Source: Didymodactylos carnosus (lineage: Eukaryota; Rotifera; Eurotatoria; Philodinida; Philodinidae). From it: a stretch of 38,392 bases of DNA. Below the pieces are notes generated by a model. It was not told where the DNA came from. It searched no databases and saw nothing but the letters and a program-made list of their open reading frames with translations. Shown here piece after piece: positions 1 to 15,600 of the stretch (positions within the stretch are counted from its first letter, which is position 1; the number at the start of each line of letters is the position of its first letter). Location: the NCBI GenBank assembly GCA_905250885.1, contig CAJNOQ010000958.1, forward strand, positions 1-38,392, given 5' to 3'. The translations under genes and the position numbers were made by a program.

Positions 1-330
1 AGTCTCAATATCTCAAGACGGGAAAATTTGTTAGCATCGATATTTTTCCGTCGCACTACTATGACCATGGGCTACAAGTGTGGCAAGTTTGAAATCAAAA
101 TTCGAAAGTCGGATTTTGCTCGAAATTCAAGCTCTATAGGCAAAAACTGACTAAAAATTCAGTATCTCAGCAACAAAGCACCATGAGGATGAACCAAGTT
201 GGGGTATTTCACTACGCGTTAGGACCTGTCTAACAAAAATAGTCCCAACTCAAAATCGATTTATAACCTCGGGTGGTTCCGTCTTGAGCAAAAAATAAAC
301 GATGGCTGCCACTTTATGCCTGACAGTGAC
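1..330. repeat. Possible edge of a dispersed repeat
   Basis: The first 330 bases are visibly less AT-rich than the next several kilobases and hold no open frame of useful length. The composition break suggests the end of a dispersed element or of a transcribed region cut by the window edge. No inverted repeat partner or protein similarity is visible, so this rests only on composition. Confidence 0.2.
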
Positions 331-3079
331 TTTCATAAGTTACTTCAATGGGTATCATGTCAGCCACACAAATGATATTTTTAATGTAGAGAATGTGGTT
401 TACTGGCATCTAGGGAAAAAAAACCATCCGCTTTGCTGATTTAGAAGCCACTAAAGTAGTTTACACGAGTGAATTATTCAATTTTATAGTGTAACTGACG
501 TATCCAGTTTTTTCGAAGATAACACATTTTCTCTTTCTTTCTTGTGTGTGCATTCAAAACATCCAGACTGTCTGTAATTAACGACCAAGGCTTCATTTAT
601 CTTTAATAACAATTAGTTATGATCATATGAATAGAGTTGATAAATAACGGAAATGTAAGATAAATTGCGTGCTGCATCAACTAGTAATTTAAATTAGCGG
701 TTCTAATTAACATGTGTTCTCAAATCTCTCGTTCAAAGTTTCCCAAAAGACAGCTCTACTAGATCTAATTACTTTTTTTTTGTTTGAACGCGTATAGCTA
801 TCTACGCTCGTGATGATATGTCCCCGACATTTTTTTTTTGATGATTACCAGACTGAAGTATCAATGTTTTTTATCTTAATTTGCCATCAAGAGAAAAGAA
901 GAAGAAAAACGAACGTAGTTTAGTTGATAAATGATGTTTATATGAGCATGCCAAAGCAAACGTGTAAAGTATCTATCTCTTCTTTTTATGTTAACAACAA
1001 AAGAACGGCATGACTTTCAAATGTCAAAATTAGTTAAATATGATTAGTTTTGAATTATTTAACAAAAACAGCGTGTGTGTAACGAGGAAAGCATCAGTAT
1101 CAGCGGATATATCTTCAGACAAGATCTGTTGTTGACACAAACAGTAGGATATTTTTATCATAGTTTAATAAAGATGGGAATGATGCTTTCCCATATTCTT
1201 CTTCCTAGCTTTTATTGTAAAAATCCATCTTCCAGGATTTTTATTAATGTAGAACTAGAAAGATGCCCTTGCGAATATCAGCCTTTCATTTGAGTTTGTG
1301 CTCTGTTTGGATTTGCTTAACTCATCTTTCAAATCTAAAATGAGAGTAGAAAATAGATTGAAATCTTTTAGAGAAAAAAGTTAACTCTAAAAACGATAAT
1401 TTTTTCTTATTTAGTTCGAACACCTTAATGAGTTCAATATAATGTCATAACTCTATGTTTGTTTTTATGGGTTTTCATCCACCTATATTATCCTATTCAT
1501 ACAGTATTGTTATTAATATACCGTGAATAAAATGTCTCTGAAATCGAACACAGACGTATACCACTTTTCATCGTTGCACTTGTGTGTGCGGGAGGGAGTG
1601 GGAGAAAAAGACTATTCATATTTCATAAGTATATGTTCATTTTCCAGATTCATCCTATACTTCGATAGCCACCATTATTATACTTATATCTCATTGCATT
1701 CTTTTTCTCTATGTTCTTTCTCTATGCCTCATTGCGCAGATGGTCTGTCTAATGGCCACGAGAAGGGGAGAGAGAGAAAATTACTTTGGTTTGCACGCAA
1801 TGGTCTCTTTTTCTAAATGACAATTGTTGCACATACACATACGCACAATATGATGTATTAGACACATATTCATGATCATCTATCACTCACTTTTTTAAAG
1901 ATATTCTCTTTTTGCTAACTAGATCAGCTAATTAAAATGTCCTAGAGAAATTAATTCTTTTGTTTTACGTTCAACAATTATTTTCGAAAATAAAATTGAA
2001 GTCAACACATATGGTTGAAAGAACATTTTTTAAGATAAATGGTACTAATAAAGCTGGAATTGGTTATAGATTTTTACTTAAAACATATGTTCAGAAGTGG
2101 TGTATAGATCTATTATTTTCTGTATGAACTAATCAATTTAAACTTTATCAGTTCATATAGAATTTACAGAACTTGTCTGTGAGACGGTTTTTCGAAGAAA
2201 ATTGTGCTCTTTACTGTTATGTGTAAGATCAGAAAGTGAAATTTATAAATTTTGATTTATATGAACATTCATGATATATGTGTCACGCCTTTTTTTTTAA
2301 ATACTCTAGACACAATCTCCTCCTCCCACATAGTAAACTGATGAGAATATAAGCCTGCTGTTGCCATCTAACCATTTGTCTGTCTAACATAGAGAGATGA
2401 TTCATTAACCATCAACATGTTCATACACTCATTGATCGTTTTCTTTTCTTTTCTTATATACTTTCATCAAACGAGATCACTAATGAACAAAAAATGAATT
2501 TCTCATTAATTTTGAGACATTTCAAATTGATATAGGCAAAATAAAAGTTTTTCAAGAAAAAGAAATTATATTTTCATTTATCATGTGGTGAAAATAACTA
2601 ATGAAAACATTCGAACAGCTTGTTTTGTTCTCTCAATGTCGTTAAGTGTTGTTTTTTTTTGAACATATTTAACCTTGACAAAAGACACAAATCTTTTTAA
2701 AAAAATAATATATATATAAACATACACGTGTTAATAGAATTGAATATAGAAACAAATGAATTTTGTACATATTTATAATTTTTAAATAATCAACGTACAT
2801 TCATAAAAAAGGGTACGGCAGTCTTGTACTCTTATAGAAAATATTCAAAATAATTATCGACAAACAGAATAATTTTTGTTTAAGATTTAAAAAATAGGTA
2901 TGCTAACTTTTGCTAACGATCTAAATACTCGTTTTTTTACTTGAATTTTTTGACATCGAACAGAATGCCTGAAGCTATGAAATAACAATTAGATACGTGT
3001 TGTAATATAAGTGAACATTTGAGTTTACATCAGTTGGCAATGGATATATGAATGTAGAGTAATTTCTCTTTTCTTGTAT

Positions 3080-3097
3080 AAAAAAAAAAAAAAAAAA
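3080..3097. repeat. Poly(A) run, 18 bases
   Basis: An uninterrupted run of 18 A residues directly after a TATA-like string. No retroposed gene is visible upstream, so it is annotated only as a homopolymer. Confidence 0.8.
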
Positions 3098-4169
3098 TAT
3101 TTCAATGTTATTGTTCATGTTTTGATGAGAACTAAATTAATTTGTCTATTGCTGTTCAGACATGTCCATTCATCTATACACCTTTTTTTTTGGTAGTGTA
3201 TGTAGAAGACTGAGAATAATAAAAATAGTCTTTTTATTCATTTATATTTCTTGGGGGCAATTTTTTCTATCGTCAAGTATCGTATAGATTGTCTGATGAA
3301 GTTTAAAATAATTTTTTATGTTATTTTTCTTTTTTGTTTTACAACGAGGGGAAGTTTACATAAAATTTGGTTTATACCATTATGTATGGTTGTTATAAAT
3401 TAAACAACCGTTTTATAAAAAATAAAGAGTGAGAGAAAGACAGAAAAGAAGAAAAAATATGGATAACTTCTCATAAAATATTAACTATAGTCGAGATTTT
3501 CCACTTCATGAACGATTAATTAGAATGATTTCGAGCGACTACAATGCGTAAGTTAGATACCTGTGGTCTCTCTAAATATCTTTTCTTTCACAGACATATT
3601 TAAAGATAATCATGCGGAAAAATAAAGGCATAGAACATACAAAAGAACGTCAGAATTCTTTTACAAATAGAATTCGTTTTTAAAAATATTAAAATTTTTT
3701 TGTTATTGTTTCTCCTTCATTATCTTATGTAATTTTAGTTCGATGTTATGGATAAAAATATGTATAAAATATGCCATCTTAGAAACGTCTGATTTTAACA
3801 GAATACTAACAAAAACATCTGGCTTTTTTCTTTTATCTAAGAACTTGACTGTCTCATACTTAACCAAATGTCTGTTTTCATTTGTCCTAGAAGAGCATTG
3901 TAAATAAGTTATCCTTTCGTATAGTTGTAAGATTTTTTGTCTATGTGAACATATCGGGGTCGTTATTCACATGACTCTCTTGTTTTTTCTGTCATTTATC
4001 ATTTTTATTATTAATATCGATCAAAAATGATATGTGGATGATTGAAAAAAACACAAGTATTATATCTATATAGTTTGTTGCTCTGTTTTTTAGGTCGGAC
4101 ATCGACAGTAGCAGCTGGTTTCACATCCTTGTATTAACAAAAAGAAAGAGTGACGGAGAGAGAGAGACG

Positions 4170-4193
4170 GAGAGAGAGAGAGAGAGAGAGAGA
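4170..4193. repeat. (GA)n microsatellite
   Basis: About twelve GA units, preceded by a broken GA tract from about 4155 that is interrupted by two ACGG steps. Purine-rich on the plus strand. Confidence 0.9.
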
Positions 4194-5761
4194 AGAAAAC
4201 GCTTGCATTGGGGTCAATGGCACACTAATTATGATTGAACTGGAAAGAAAAGAAAAAAATCATTTTCTTCACATCAAGATGAACAACAGTCATAAACATT
4301 TATCGGACAGTTGATTATACGACACAATTGTAAAATTGTAAGTGCACATATACACACATGTTTTTTAACAAATAATTGTGAAACTTTATTTGGTTACTAC
4401 AATTTTTATAAGGTAAAATTTACGTAGAAATATAACCGAAAAAAGAAGCACAACTGTATGACTGAATATAGTAAGATATTCAAGTACCTAAGATCGGCAT
4501 GAAATTAATTTCGACTTAAAAAATAAATTTGATCATAGTTGGTCTTGTCTTTCAACTCGTTGACATTTTAAATGTATTACTGATTAAATCTGAAATTTTC
4601 TTTATCTGCATGGCATCAGGCGGAAATCAAAATTTTATAGTCTTGAAAAACAAAAAAAGATTAAAGAATTCATGGTAAAAGGTCATGAAATGTGTTGTTG
4701 CTATTGTTTGTGTTTTTTTTCTTTGTATCACTCGGCTAGTGTTTAAATGTTGTGTCTGATAAGTATAAGTATCCGCATCTATTAATTGTTCATCATCATC
4801 AATTAATGATGACCTCATACCAAGTGATGACGATGAAATTTATTTCATTTTTTTTTCTGTAGTTTTACGCAGCTGCTTATGCATATTATTTAGATGAGAG
4901 AATAGAATGTTTATGTCTAACAGTGTTCAAATATCTCTCCGTGGGCTGATTAATCAAGATTTTAATATGAATGCTATAAAAAGAGAAAAAAGAGATCCCA
5001 TTGTTCGCTGATTGAAGGTCAGAAAAGAGATAATGACTATTTTTAATTTTAAACAAGTATTCATCATTGAACTTTCTCCTCAAGCTATGATATTTTTAAA
5101 GTAATGCTGTTGCTTGTTATTAAACGGAAAGAATGTAGTAGAGATTTGTTATTTTAATTCATGCGAAATGAAACGTTTGACATATTTTCATTTTTTTTTT
5201 TTTCATTTATAAAAATAAAAAATTAGATTGTTCTATAATGATTTCACAATGTGTTTTGTAACAAATGATGCACCATCTCTATTATGTGCATGAATAACTA
5301 TTATGATTGAATGTTACGTTGTAGTACAACTAATTTACCCCTGTAGAGTTTTACATTCAATGATGTTTTTACGATTTTTCTTTGTACTTTCACTGGTTTT
5401 TTTGTTAAAAGAAAAAAGAAAACCGCTGATTTTAACTAAAACGATAGTTTTATGCTTGATTTCACTCAGAAAGAGTATTTCTATATGCACAACAACTAGT
5501 GTATTCAAGGTAGTTTCTTTTTTAATATTCGGCACGCGGTTCATTTATAGATTTAACAGACAATTTTATGATAATATTAAATGTTCTGGTAAAATTTAAA
5601 AATCCAGATTCTTTTTAGTTTGGGCATTCTCTTAGTATATGATGCTGTGCGAATAATAAGCGACCTATTCTGAATGATTAGCTTCAAAACACCATATTAA
5701 ATCTTGTGGAACGCTTTATACGGATTTTTCTTAAATAATCTATATTGACAAACAAATGTTA

Positions 5762-5783
5762 TTGTTGTTGTTGTTGTTGTTGT
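5762..5783. repeat. (TTG)n microsatellite
   Basis: Seven perfect TTG units in AT-rich DNA with no coding frame around them. Confidence 0.9.
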
Positions 5784-7085
5784 TTGTCTTCCACTTAATA
5801 GATTTATCGATCCATAAAACTATCATTTTATCATCAATCCTTAACAAAACTAGGAAAAAAATGTGTAGATATAACATATTATTCTCATCAACGTCATTTT
5901 TATGTTGTTGTTAATAATGAAAAGGATTTGTCTAAAATAACCATACACGAAGGTCAAAAAAATTTGTTTATAATGAAATAACTGTGATTAGTATCATCAA
6001 ATGTTTCATTAGTATAGTACCTATAAAGCGGGATTCCTATGAGTAGGTTATCTAGTACGTAAAAAAGTTAATGGCATGATAGAAAATTCGTTAATAAAAT
6101 TCATTATCTAAACGGAACTATTCTGTTCATTTTTTTTCTTAGTCTACATGATAGAACGTGGATATATAATTTGTGCCTAAAAGGTAGATAATCAAAAATC
6201 TCTTATTTCACCTTCATTTTTCTTTTTTTTCCTCGTAATAACAGTTCTTTTTCTCTCTCTCTCTTTCTCGTTGTATGACATATGATCCTCACAAACCTAC
6301 CGATTATCATGAATGAGAATGACTTCATTTGCGCCACTAAACACCTGATAGGCAAATTGTAGCTTTTTTCAGTAATGTATAGATTAGAGATAAAATTTAT
6401 TCATTCGGAATAAAACTTTAAAAAAACGAATTGCATTGCTCTATAATTTAGATCAACTATAATTCATAGTGTGTTACAAAATAGAAGGACATAATAGTTG
6501 TCGGTTTAACAGAGTATATTTTCTATGCGTTCAATGTCGAAATATTTTCCTTTTCTCTGACGTACATAAACTTAAAATGACTAAGTATTGGTTACGAACT
6601 GTTAGATCTAGTTCATTATGAATATTATTGTATTTCTCGTATAAAAGTAAAAGCGACAGTTCCTTTTTACAATCTTAATCTTTTTGACAGACTTTATCGT
6701 AAATCAGAGTACACTTTAATATTATTTCATTTCCAAATTCTACTCTTGATCTGTCGGTCTATTTTAAATCTTCATACAATTGCTATATAATTCTATTACA
6801 TAACAGAATACTCATCTCTCTCTTTCACTCTTTTAGAATGACAAGATCATTTATTATCCTTCAAATCTTCAACAACTTCAAACGACAACAAAAAAATATC
6901 TCAAAAAAGAACATGTGCATAGAGCGGTACGTTTAGTTTTTATTTTATTTTATTTTTTTGTTTAAATCGATTGAATAAATGAGACGTATAAGAATTGATA
7001 AAAATCTCATCATCATTATTTAGATCTCGTTTATTTTCTCGATAGATATTAGAATATATTTAATGAGTGAAATTGCCCATAAGCA

Positions 7086-7088
<3 letters not shown>

Positions 7089-7149
<61 letters not shown>
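7089..7149. repeat. (TC)30 microsatellite
   Basis: About 30 perfect TC units over 61 bases, the longest simple repeat in the window. The pyrimidine/purine strand asymmetry is typical of tracts that can form triplex or be hypervariable in length. A shorter GA tract lies 480 bases downstream. Confidence 0.95.
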
Positions 7150-7151
<2 letters not shown>

Positions 7152-7624
7152 AATAATAATAAAATAGAGAAGACAGGATTATGATCAATCGCGTAAGTTG
7201 TTTATCTCTATTTTTATTTGATTTATAATAGAGAGTATACATAAAATTATAAGAATATACGACAGAAAAACTTGAATATTCAAACATTAAATATGAGATC
7301 AAGGTTAAATAGAAGATGTTGATAGTAAGATAATAGTTATGGGTTTGTATATTCTATAGACGAGTTTGTAGAATTTCATTGATTAAAAACCGTTTGAGAG
7401 TTTCTTATCAATGTTGGTAACTGAAAAAACAGCAGTAAATCAAAGTTAATATTTAAATAACGAAGTCGTGGAAGAAGTATGTATACAAATTGCTTTTCTT
7501 CTATCTATTTGTCAATAATCAAATTTGAGAACAAATGATTCTTTCGTTGAAAAATTAAACTCTATATAAATCATTTGTCATTGTCAGATTTTATTTTCAA
7601 TATTTTATAAACAAGATAAAAGAA

Positions 7625-7646
7625 AGAGAGAGAGAGAGAGAGAGAG
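7625..7646. repeat. (GA)n microsatellite
   Basis: Eleven GA units, in the opposite orientation to the long TC tract at 7089-7149, so the two could pair as an imperfect inverted repeat about 0.5 kb apart. Confidence 0.9.
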
Positions 7647-10600
7647 TCAACATATAATAAATAAGTCAAGGTCTAGTTTTGTTAGTCTCGTTTTCATATT
7701 GTGTGTGAGTATGTACAGGTCATATGTGAAGGCAAGGTCAAAAAGCTTGTGTTTTGTTTGTTTTTACTTTTCCATTGTACAGTGTGTAAAAAAAAAAAAA
7801 AGAATTTTTAAGTATTCGATATTACTTGACATGTATATAGTCTTGCGCGATGTGTATGATCAATGCCGAACACATTTCGCTTTATTTGAAAAAAAAGGAA
7901 AGAGAAAGATGGGAAAAGTGATGTTGTTTTTGATCCTAAATGAGGCAAAAATAAGTTGATTTCAATTGAAAATTTAGTGTCATTTTTCGAGAGCACTTAA
8001 TTTTCTAACAATTGCCGAATAAAATTCTATAGCACGACGACTGGTTTGAGTATCCTACCCTTTTGACTATTCTATATAATCTTGACCCTATTGTAAAAAA
8101 TGTCTTAGAAGTTAGTGAACGATATTAGTACATAGGCCAAGGACAGTCATTACTCACCGCTTAAAGTTTTTCTTGACCGCATAATTCATAACTTAATGAG
8201 TAAAAAGTTCATTAATTGCCTCATTGTAGTTCTCTTCTTCAAAAAAAAAATATTTGTTTCATTTTTATTTGATCTTTTTGTAGCTATATACTGATTAGAC
8301 ACGCGTATTGCTCTTTAAATTATAAACATCTACACAAACAGCAGGAATATTCAAGATTAAAAAATATATCGACCGTCATTTTTTTTTTTTTGATGAATTT
8401 TGTTGTTGTTTTTTATAAAATCTTAAAAAAAAAATTATTGTTAAACGTGTCCATCAAGTATTTGGCAGATGGTTGACCTGTGATGCGTCACAACTTTTTG
8501 TGTGCGTGTAACAACAAGTAGCTACTAAACTTCTATATATATTGATTGTATCCGATTAACTTCGGCTTGATCTTTTTTTATGACATCAAATGTGATATTT
8601 TTCTTTCCTTTTCTTCTCTTGTTTTGATTTTGTTCAATCGTCTTCGTCGTCGTTGATCGCGTACAGTTTGGAGACATATACATACACAGCATGATTATGA
8701 TGTTTATGTATATAGTTTCATAGTTATCATATACCCATTCTTCCATATCATGGCATATGTTTCTTAATCGACTATTAGAAATTCATTTTAACAAAGTAAG
8801 TCTGTTACCATTCTTCTAGATGAAATGAAACTGTATTAATCATGAACTATAGTTAGAATCAACTTCTACGAAAACAATATGAGTCTAGTAGAAAGATTGG
8901 CAAAAATTTAGTAAATATTTCTACTCTGTCAAATTCTTCGATATCGATTATTTAATGGTTATCATTCTCGTACAAATTTTGGACAAAAATTGAAAATTTG
9001 ATATTTAAAAATACAGCTAGCGTCTATATTTACCGTATTATTAGTGTCATCTTGTACATAAGGTCAAAAATTGTTTTTTTATTTTGTTATGAACATTACT
9101 ACTATGACCATTTGAATTTTCTCATCAAAATGTTTATAACTTGAAGCAACGTATATCATAAAACATTCGTTTTTTATTTTATTTAAAAGTACCAGTTGAG
9201 CACACGATACATAATATAAGATAGTTTAGATATACATTTTATTGCAGATCGCCTTGATTTGTATCGTCTCGAAAGTATATAATTTTTCAAGTGTTTTTTT
9301 TCAAGATTGAGATATATCATATTTGCTCTGTTTGATAAAACCATATATATATATTCTAAAAATATATAGATATATATTTCTATTGAACAACTGTGCCAAG
9401 AACTGCTGTTTCACCAATATAATTAGAAGTTCGTGCCATCTCATGTAACGATCGAAAGATTATTCGTGTATGTAAATGAACATGTTAGGTGGCAGTTTAT
9501 CATGCGTGCTGCCATTTATTTTCGAGAGATATGTAACAGATAGATGTGCGACTACCAGCTGAGATTGACATATGTTTTTCAAGAACATGCACAGACATCA
9601 TATCCAACAGATGAAAAAATGAGGCAACAATTGTCAGCATTTTTTCGAAGCAAGTACACTATTTCGGATATTAAAGTTAGAAATGACGACTTAAGACAAA
9701 AAAAATGTGGTCGCGTTTTTTTCTATTTCTAGTCTATTTCAGAGTAATCAGGTTTGTAGAGATTATGCACCGTTAACTATCAGAAAATAGAGATTGTCCC
9801 ATGTCATTTAGAATTCTTAATAGTAAATATCAAATGACATAAAATTTGTTAATCTTTCCCTCTTTTCCATCATAATGAATATCTTATTTGTCGTCTTCTC
9901 TCTTTAGTAATTGAACACGACATTCTTTTATTTCTATCTCTTGCTCTCTATGAAATCGACAAAAAAAAAAAAAAAATTTTTTTTACCAGAATCATCAATC
10001 GTGCTAAGAAATTTTTTCTAAAAAAATGGAAAAAGGTCATTTTTTTGTCTCAGAATGTTCTCTTCTAGTGTACTTCGTTTTATATGTATATGTATTATAT
10101 ACTCTCACATTTCTTTCATTCATCATGATAATAATTATATGAGTCAATATTTGAAAGTTAAGCGTTAACAATGGATTAGACAGACATATTCTCAATTTCA
10201 TCCCACTTGTTATTGTTGTACAAGATTTTCATTCATTTCATAAGGTCTCACAATTACTATTTAATTCTGCTGCCGTTCTTCTTCTTCTTTTTCGATATAT
10301 ATACATGTGTACAAAAATTATGTTCTCTCTTATATGTATATATGTACTATTAATCGAAATCGGCACTTGTACATATCTTTATTTAAAAAAACTTCATTTT
10401 TTCTCTTTATTTACTTGTAGAAAACAAAATTTTTTTGTCTGTTTGTTTTCTCTTCCACGTTTATTTAAACAGTTAGTACTTCTTGTTGTTGTTTTAGAGA
10501 AAAAAAGGATCCGTTATCAACATTATTTCATTAAACCTCTTCTACGAAGAGAGAATCAACAGAGGCTTTATTTCTACTGTGGAGGTAAGCGCGTATGTAT

Positions 10601-12673
10601 AATTTTAGATATGATCCGTTTGAAAACAAAGGAAGAGAGAGAAAAAAATTGATATCTTTCTATATGCACAATGCAGAAGAGAAGGATGTGTATAAATGAC
10701 TCTACTATTGTGTACAAAAAGTGATGTACTTAAATGATGAGTGAGTAAAATGAGATCGGAAATAAATTCTTTCTTTTTTACGTAATAAAACAAGAAGTCA
10801 TTTCTAAAGTATTAAAAAAGAATATACGGTTACATCAAAAGAAGATAAATAAGATCAATGGTTTTTAGTAGAAGCTGTACCTTTTTCTGTTTTTACTAAG
10901 CTAGATATCGTTTGCATACCGAGTAAACTGATAAAAAAATCTCGATTTTTAATGTGGAAAATTTCTTCAAAAGTTGGTAGATATGAATCTTGAACATAAA
11001 AGTAGAACTCAACAACGACATTTGAATGAATGTTTTACAGACTTGTATTCTTTGAGTTGGATGTAAGGTAATTTTCGAGAAAAAAATGAAGATTTTTATA
11101 TAGGCAAAATCTTTATACCCTCATTTATCGCGTAAAGAAGAAATCAGCCCTCATATTAACACACAGTTCAAATATAGATGTAAAAATTGGTCATTTTCTC
11201 TTTTGTATCATAATTATAAAGCTATATGGGAACTTTGGTTTGTAAAAACTTATTATTAAATAGAATTATGAATCCCAAAAAAAGAAGAGAAGAGAACATA
11301 CCTCTTCTTTCTTTTTGAATCAATTTGTGCGCAAGAAAGAACATAAGTAAAAGAGAGAAAAGAAATAAAATAGCTAAACTGAACTAGACTGACCAATTTT
11401 TATAATGATGACCTAATATGGAATCAAAGCTTCTCTCTGTTGTCTGTGTTATAACAAGAAAAAAAAGAGAAAAAAAATGAAATTATTACGACGCATCAAT
11501 GTACTGATAGTAGTATTAGAATCATGGGAATTATGAAATGGATAATAATTATAGTGATCGAATATAAGACATTGTAGTTACATCCATTGGTATTACATAG
11601 GCTGTTTATGTGGTCGTTTAATTTCCTCTGGTTTTTCTTTTTGTATGGAAAATTTTTTTTAACCTAGTCGAGTGTAGTTCCGTCACCGTAAAATGGTTGA
11701 CGAGAACAGATTTGTCGAATGATATTAGAGAAAAAATGGAATATCTGTCAAAAATTGGAGTAGTTGCCTCTTCTTTTCTAGACGTGTGATGTGATGTTCA
11801 TCTCTCAAAATATAAATTAATAGATCATGCACTGTGTAAATGGCAACCTGTCGCTATACCAGAATGCTGAGATCCCCATGCTGGCTGCTTTTATTAAAAT
11901 AAAAGATGAAAACCCATTAACATGATTTATTAGGTCTAAGTACAAATTTCTATTGTCACAAAATGTTTACGTTCTTTGATGATATAATTTTTGAGTTCCA
12001 ACACTCTCTCTTTTTTTTCTCCTTCTCTCTCTGTTTTTTCAACACTGAGCCAACATATTAAAAAATATGGACTCTAATATTTGTTATCCTAACATGAGAA
12101 AAGTTGTCATCACTTATAAGAACAAGCCAAGTGTTAAAACGATATTTAATACTTATTCTTCGGTCACTTTCAAAAGCTCTTCAATCAGTTGATGTTCGGC
12201 TTAAAAATTTGTTATAATAATAATGACAATTTTTTTTTTTCATACTAGTCGTCGTTTGAATAATTGAGACTAGACTATTTATAATTATTCAAATGGATCA
12301 TATTTCATTTTTTTTTCTCTCATTTACTCTTCACATCCTGCGAACTAAATCGACAAGTGATAGTGTTAACCACTTTATTATTATTATAAACAGTCTTCTT
12401 TCTTTTTTCCTTTTTTATCATCGTAACTGATATATGTACGGAAATCCTACTGTGTTTTTATGGTAAACCACTCATTACATGATATGTTAGTTTTTTTTTT
12501 CAAAATTACAAATACAAAAATAATATTAGTAATGAATTAATTAGTTATAGATGTGAGGGTAAGTAGACAGTTGCAAAAAAAAAAAAAAGAAAAAAAAGCT
12601 ACTTGAATGCGCGCAAACGCATATGTATATATAGTATACGTCAAAAAAAAAATGAAGAATGACCGTTGACCAT

Positions 12674-12692
12674 ACACACACACACACACACA
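12674..12692. repeat. (AC)n microsatellite
   Basis: About nine AC units within AT-rich noncoding DNA. Confidence 0.85.
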
Positions 12693-15600
12693 AGTGTTAA
12701 ATTATGAATGACTGTCGTAAATAGTTCATAATATAAGATATATATTATTTTTACTTTTTTTTTTCTCTTTTGATTATTTATTATTTGTTCGTAAAGTATC
12801 ATGTTATTTCGTGCGTATTTCAAGTACTTTAGACTTCATGTAGTCGCAATTCAAGAGTGTGTGTACACCGACAGTTTTTGTTTTTTGAGTGTGAGAGAAA
12901 ATTAGTTTTTTTTTTTTTTCTATAATTATTGTAAGACGAACGGCATGTGAAAAGATATTGACACATATTTCAATATAGGAGGATGATGATCTTTCATTTA
13001 GAAGTTATAACTAGAAATATCTACATTAAATCGAAATTATATTGATCAATAGGTATTTTGATCTTATTCATAATCATATGTTATCTAATTACTTTCTTAT
13101 TTTGACACTTCAAAATATCTTATGTTTTGTTTGTTTTTTACTTTTAGATTCTGTCACATATACAGTTAGAATCAGACGATATACTTCTAATATTGATATT
13201 ATTCTGATAACAATCATCATTTTGTAAAGATATTAATCAAAGTTTTTATCGTGCCTTAAAGGCAACTATTTATAGTCAAAATAGATCATATAAAAAGTTT
13301 ATTATTAACACGTTTTTTATTTATTTATTATAAAATCAAGTTAAGAAAAATCATTTATTCATGATCAAATCGATGAGAGAATAACGTTTATTATTATCCA
13401 TTTGACAAGTTTATATTGTTGTTCATATCGTTTACATTGTTTATGAGAAATAATATATATATTCTTATAATTGTATCGTACAGACGTATTTAAAAATTAC
13501 AACAACTTTATAAAATGAAATTTTTAAGTTATAATTTTGTCGTAAACGATATAAAAATTATTAAGATAAATGAGTAGATAATTTACATCAAAATATATCG
13601 ATGATTATCAAAACGGTTTGTATTCTGTTCATTTGAACGATATGATAGAAAATTAGCATAAGTCAGTTCAACTTGTGATAAAACTTCACCATTTACAATC
13701 AATTTATCATTGGGTGTAAATATTGATTATTATCTCAAAAATTGAGAACTTTATGTGTAGAGTGAAATCTACTATAGAAATTTAGTTTGAGATGAAATAT
13801 TTATACGTAACTGGCTACTATAGACGTATTAGAATTTTTTTTACTCGTTAAATTTATCTAATTTCAGTGTGGAACGGAACTTTCGTTCAATAAAAACATT
13901 ACAGACTCGTCATATCATTTGCTGTATGCAAAATTTAGGGATGGATACTTTATCGACATGTAAAGTAGATTTGACTGTTTACAAAAATTAGATAAAAATA
14001 GCTAAATTTCGATGAAATATGTTAAAAGAATTCGTTCATTTTCGATTTCTTTAGAGAGAAGATTAATAAAAAGAAAACCTAGAAACATATTTTCTCTTTA
14101 ATATCGTCACATTTCAAGTGTGTTCTTCTTTTTCTCTCTTTCAGCTACAATTTAGCGAACATATTTACGATCATATCGAATGGTTGACAATACACATTTT
14201 CATTCTTCTACGCTATATACCGATAAATAAATCAAATGTTTTCACCTTTCCTGTATTATTTAACTAAACGAATACTTTGCCTAGAGGTTTTGTGTTTTAT
14301 TCTATTGCAATATGATGATGAGTTTAGAAGTGTGGAACGTCTTTTTCTCTTTTTTTTTTATTATCAGAACTATGTGCGTATCTGAAATCTCACCAGAGGG
14401 CAGACTTAGTTGTAACGTTCCGGTATGTAATAAAAAAAAAACCTACTAATTAAAAATTGAATTCATTCTTCTCTCACTTTAATTATTAAATTTTTTATTT
14501 TTTTCAGAGAGAACAATGTCTTTTTGTCTTTTTTTGTTATTATCAAATACAAAAAGCAAAATTCTGTCTGTTCAGTTGTGCGTGAGGAATTGTCATTATG
14601 TAAAAGAGAAAAGAGAAGAAAAAATTAGTGTAGAAATAAACGTACAGATTAGTATACTACATGCAGAGAAGAAATGTAAGTCGATCACTTGTACTTGTAT
14701 GTTTCTGTTTTAACTTATATTTTAAAGGTTTGTTTGTGTATAGGATTCTTTTCTTAGAAAATAAGTGATAACACTTGTTCCACTATTTTTATGGTAAATG
14801 TCTACTATTTCAACTTTATTATCGATAACACACAAGACAATTAATCAGTCGACAATGACCAATAACACTACACTTCTAAAAACCTTTGAAATCATACATA
14901 CATAAGTCTAAAAATATTAAAAATCACTTTTTATTTTGTTTATGATCTATTTGCACCGTGTAGAGTCTTATCTTGTTTATATACACACATTTTTTCTCGT
15001 TGACTATCGTTCATCTGTTTTCTTGTATTATTAATAATGAATATCGAAAACGATTGTGTTTATTATTTTAATTGTGGTTCAGAATTATTCACTAAACAGT
15101 TGAAGTCATTTCGATCATGCCAAGATCTTATTTATTTTACACCTGATATTGATTTACATATCTTTTCTTACGCATGGCGTACATCGATGACATAGAGAGA
15201 TATAATTATTTACTAATTAATTAACACAACATACCATGTAAAAGAAAATAAAGCATACATTTTAATTTGTTATTCAATCAAAATCAGAAGCAGGAGTATA
15301 AGTAAATATCTAAATGTGTAAATATTATAAGATTAAATGAAATAATAAATTCACGTAAATATTTCGTCGTATTGCACATTATATCTGAAATATAGACATA
15401 CTTATACACACACACTCACATATGATCTACGAACCGTTCATATGAATCTAGACAAATATTTAAATTAAAAAAAAAGAACAAAAAATGTTTGATACATGCG
15501 CAATGTATGTCCACAACACATAATTTTTTTATTTTTTCGTTCAATATGTAGAATATGTTCCATTTATGGCAGCATCATTCTCTAGTCGGTGGTTTATGTT

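Noticed and set aside
1523..1816. 97-codon frame with Ser/Phe/His-rich text
   Set aside because: Starts at a non-ATG codon and shows no conserved pattern; likely chance.
5303..5599. Overlapping frames on both strands, about 98 and 69 codons
   Set aside because: Overlap on opposite strands with AT-driven composition and no domain pattern; chance frames.
7089..7646. TC and GA tracts as a CRISPR-like array
   Set aside because: They are simple dinucleotide repeats without spacers, in a eukaryotic context.
10305..10652. 115-codon plus-strand frame in the gene desert
   Set aside because: Low complexity, no ATG-led context of note, rich in Phe, Leu and Lys from homopolymers, and not like any family.
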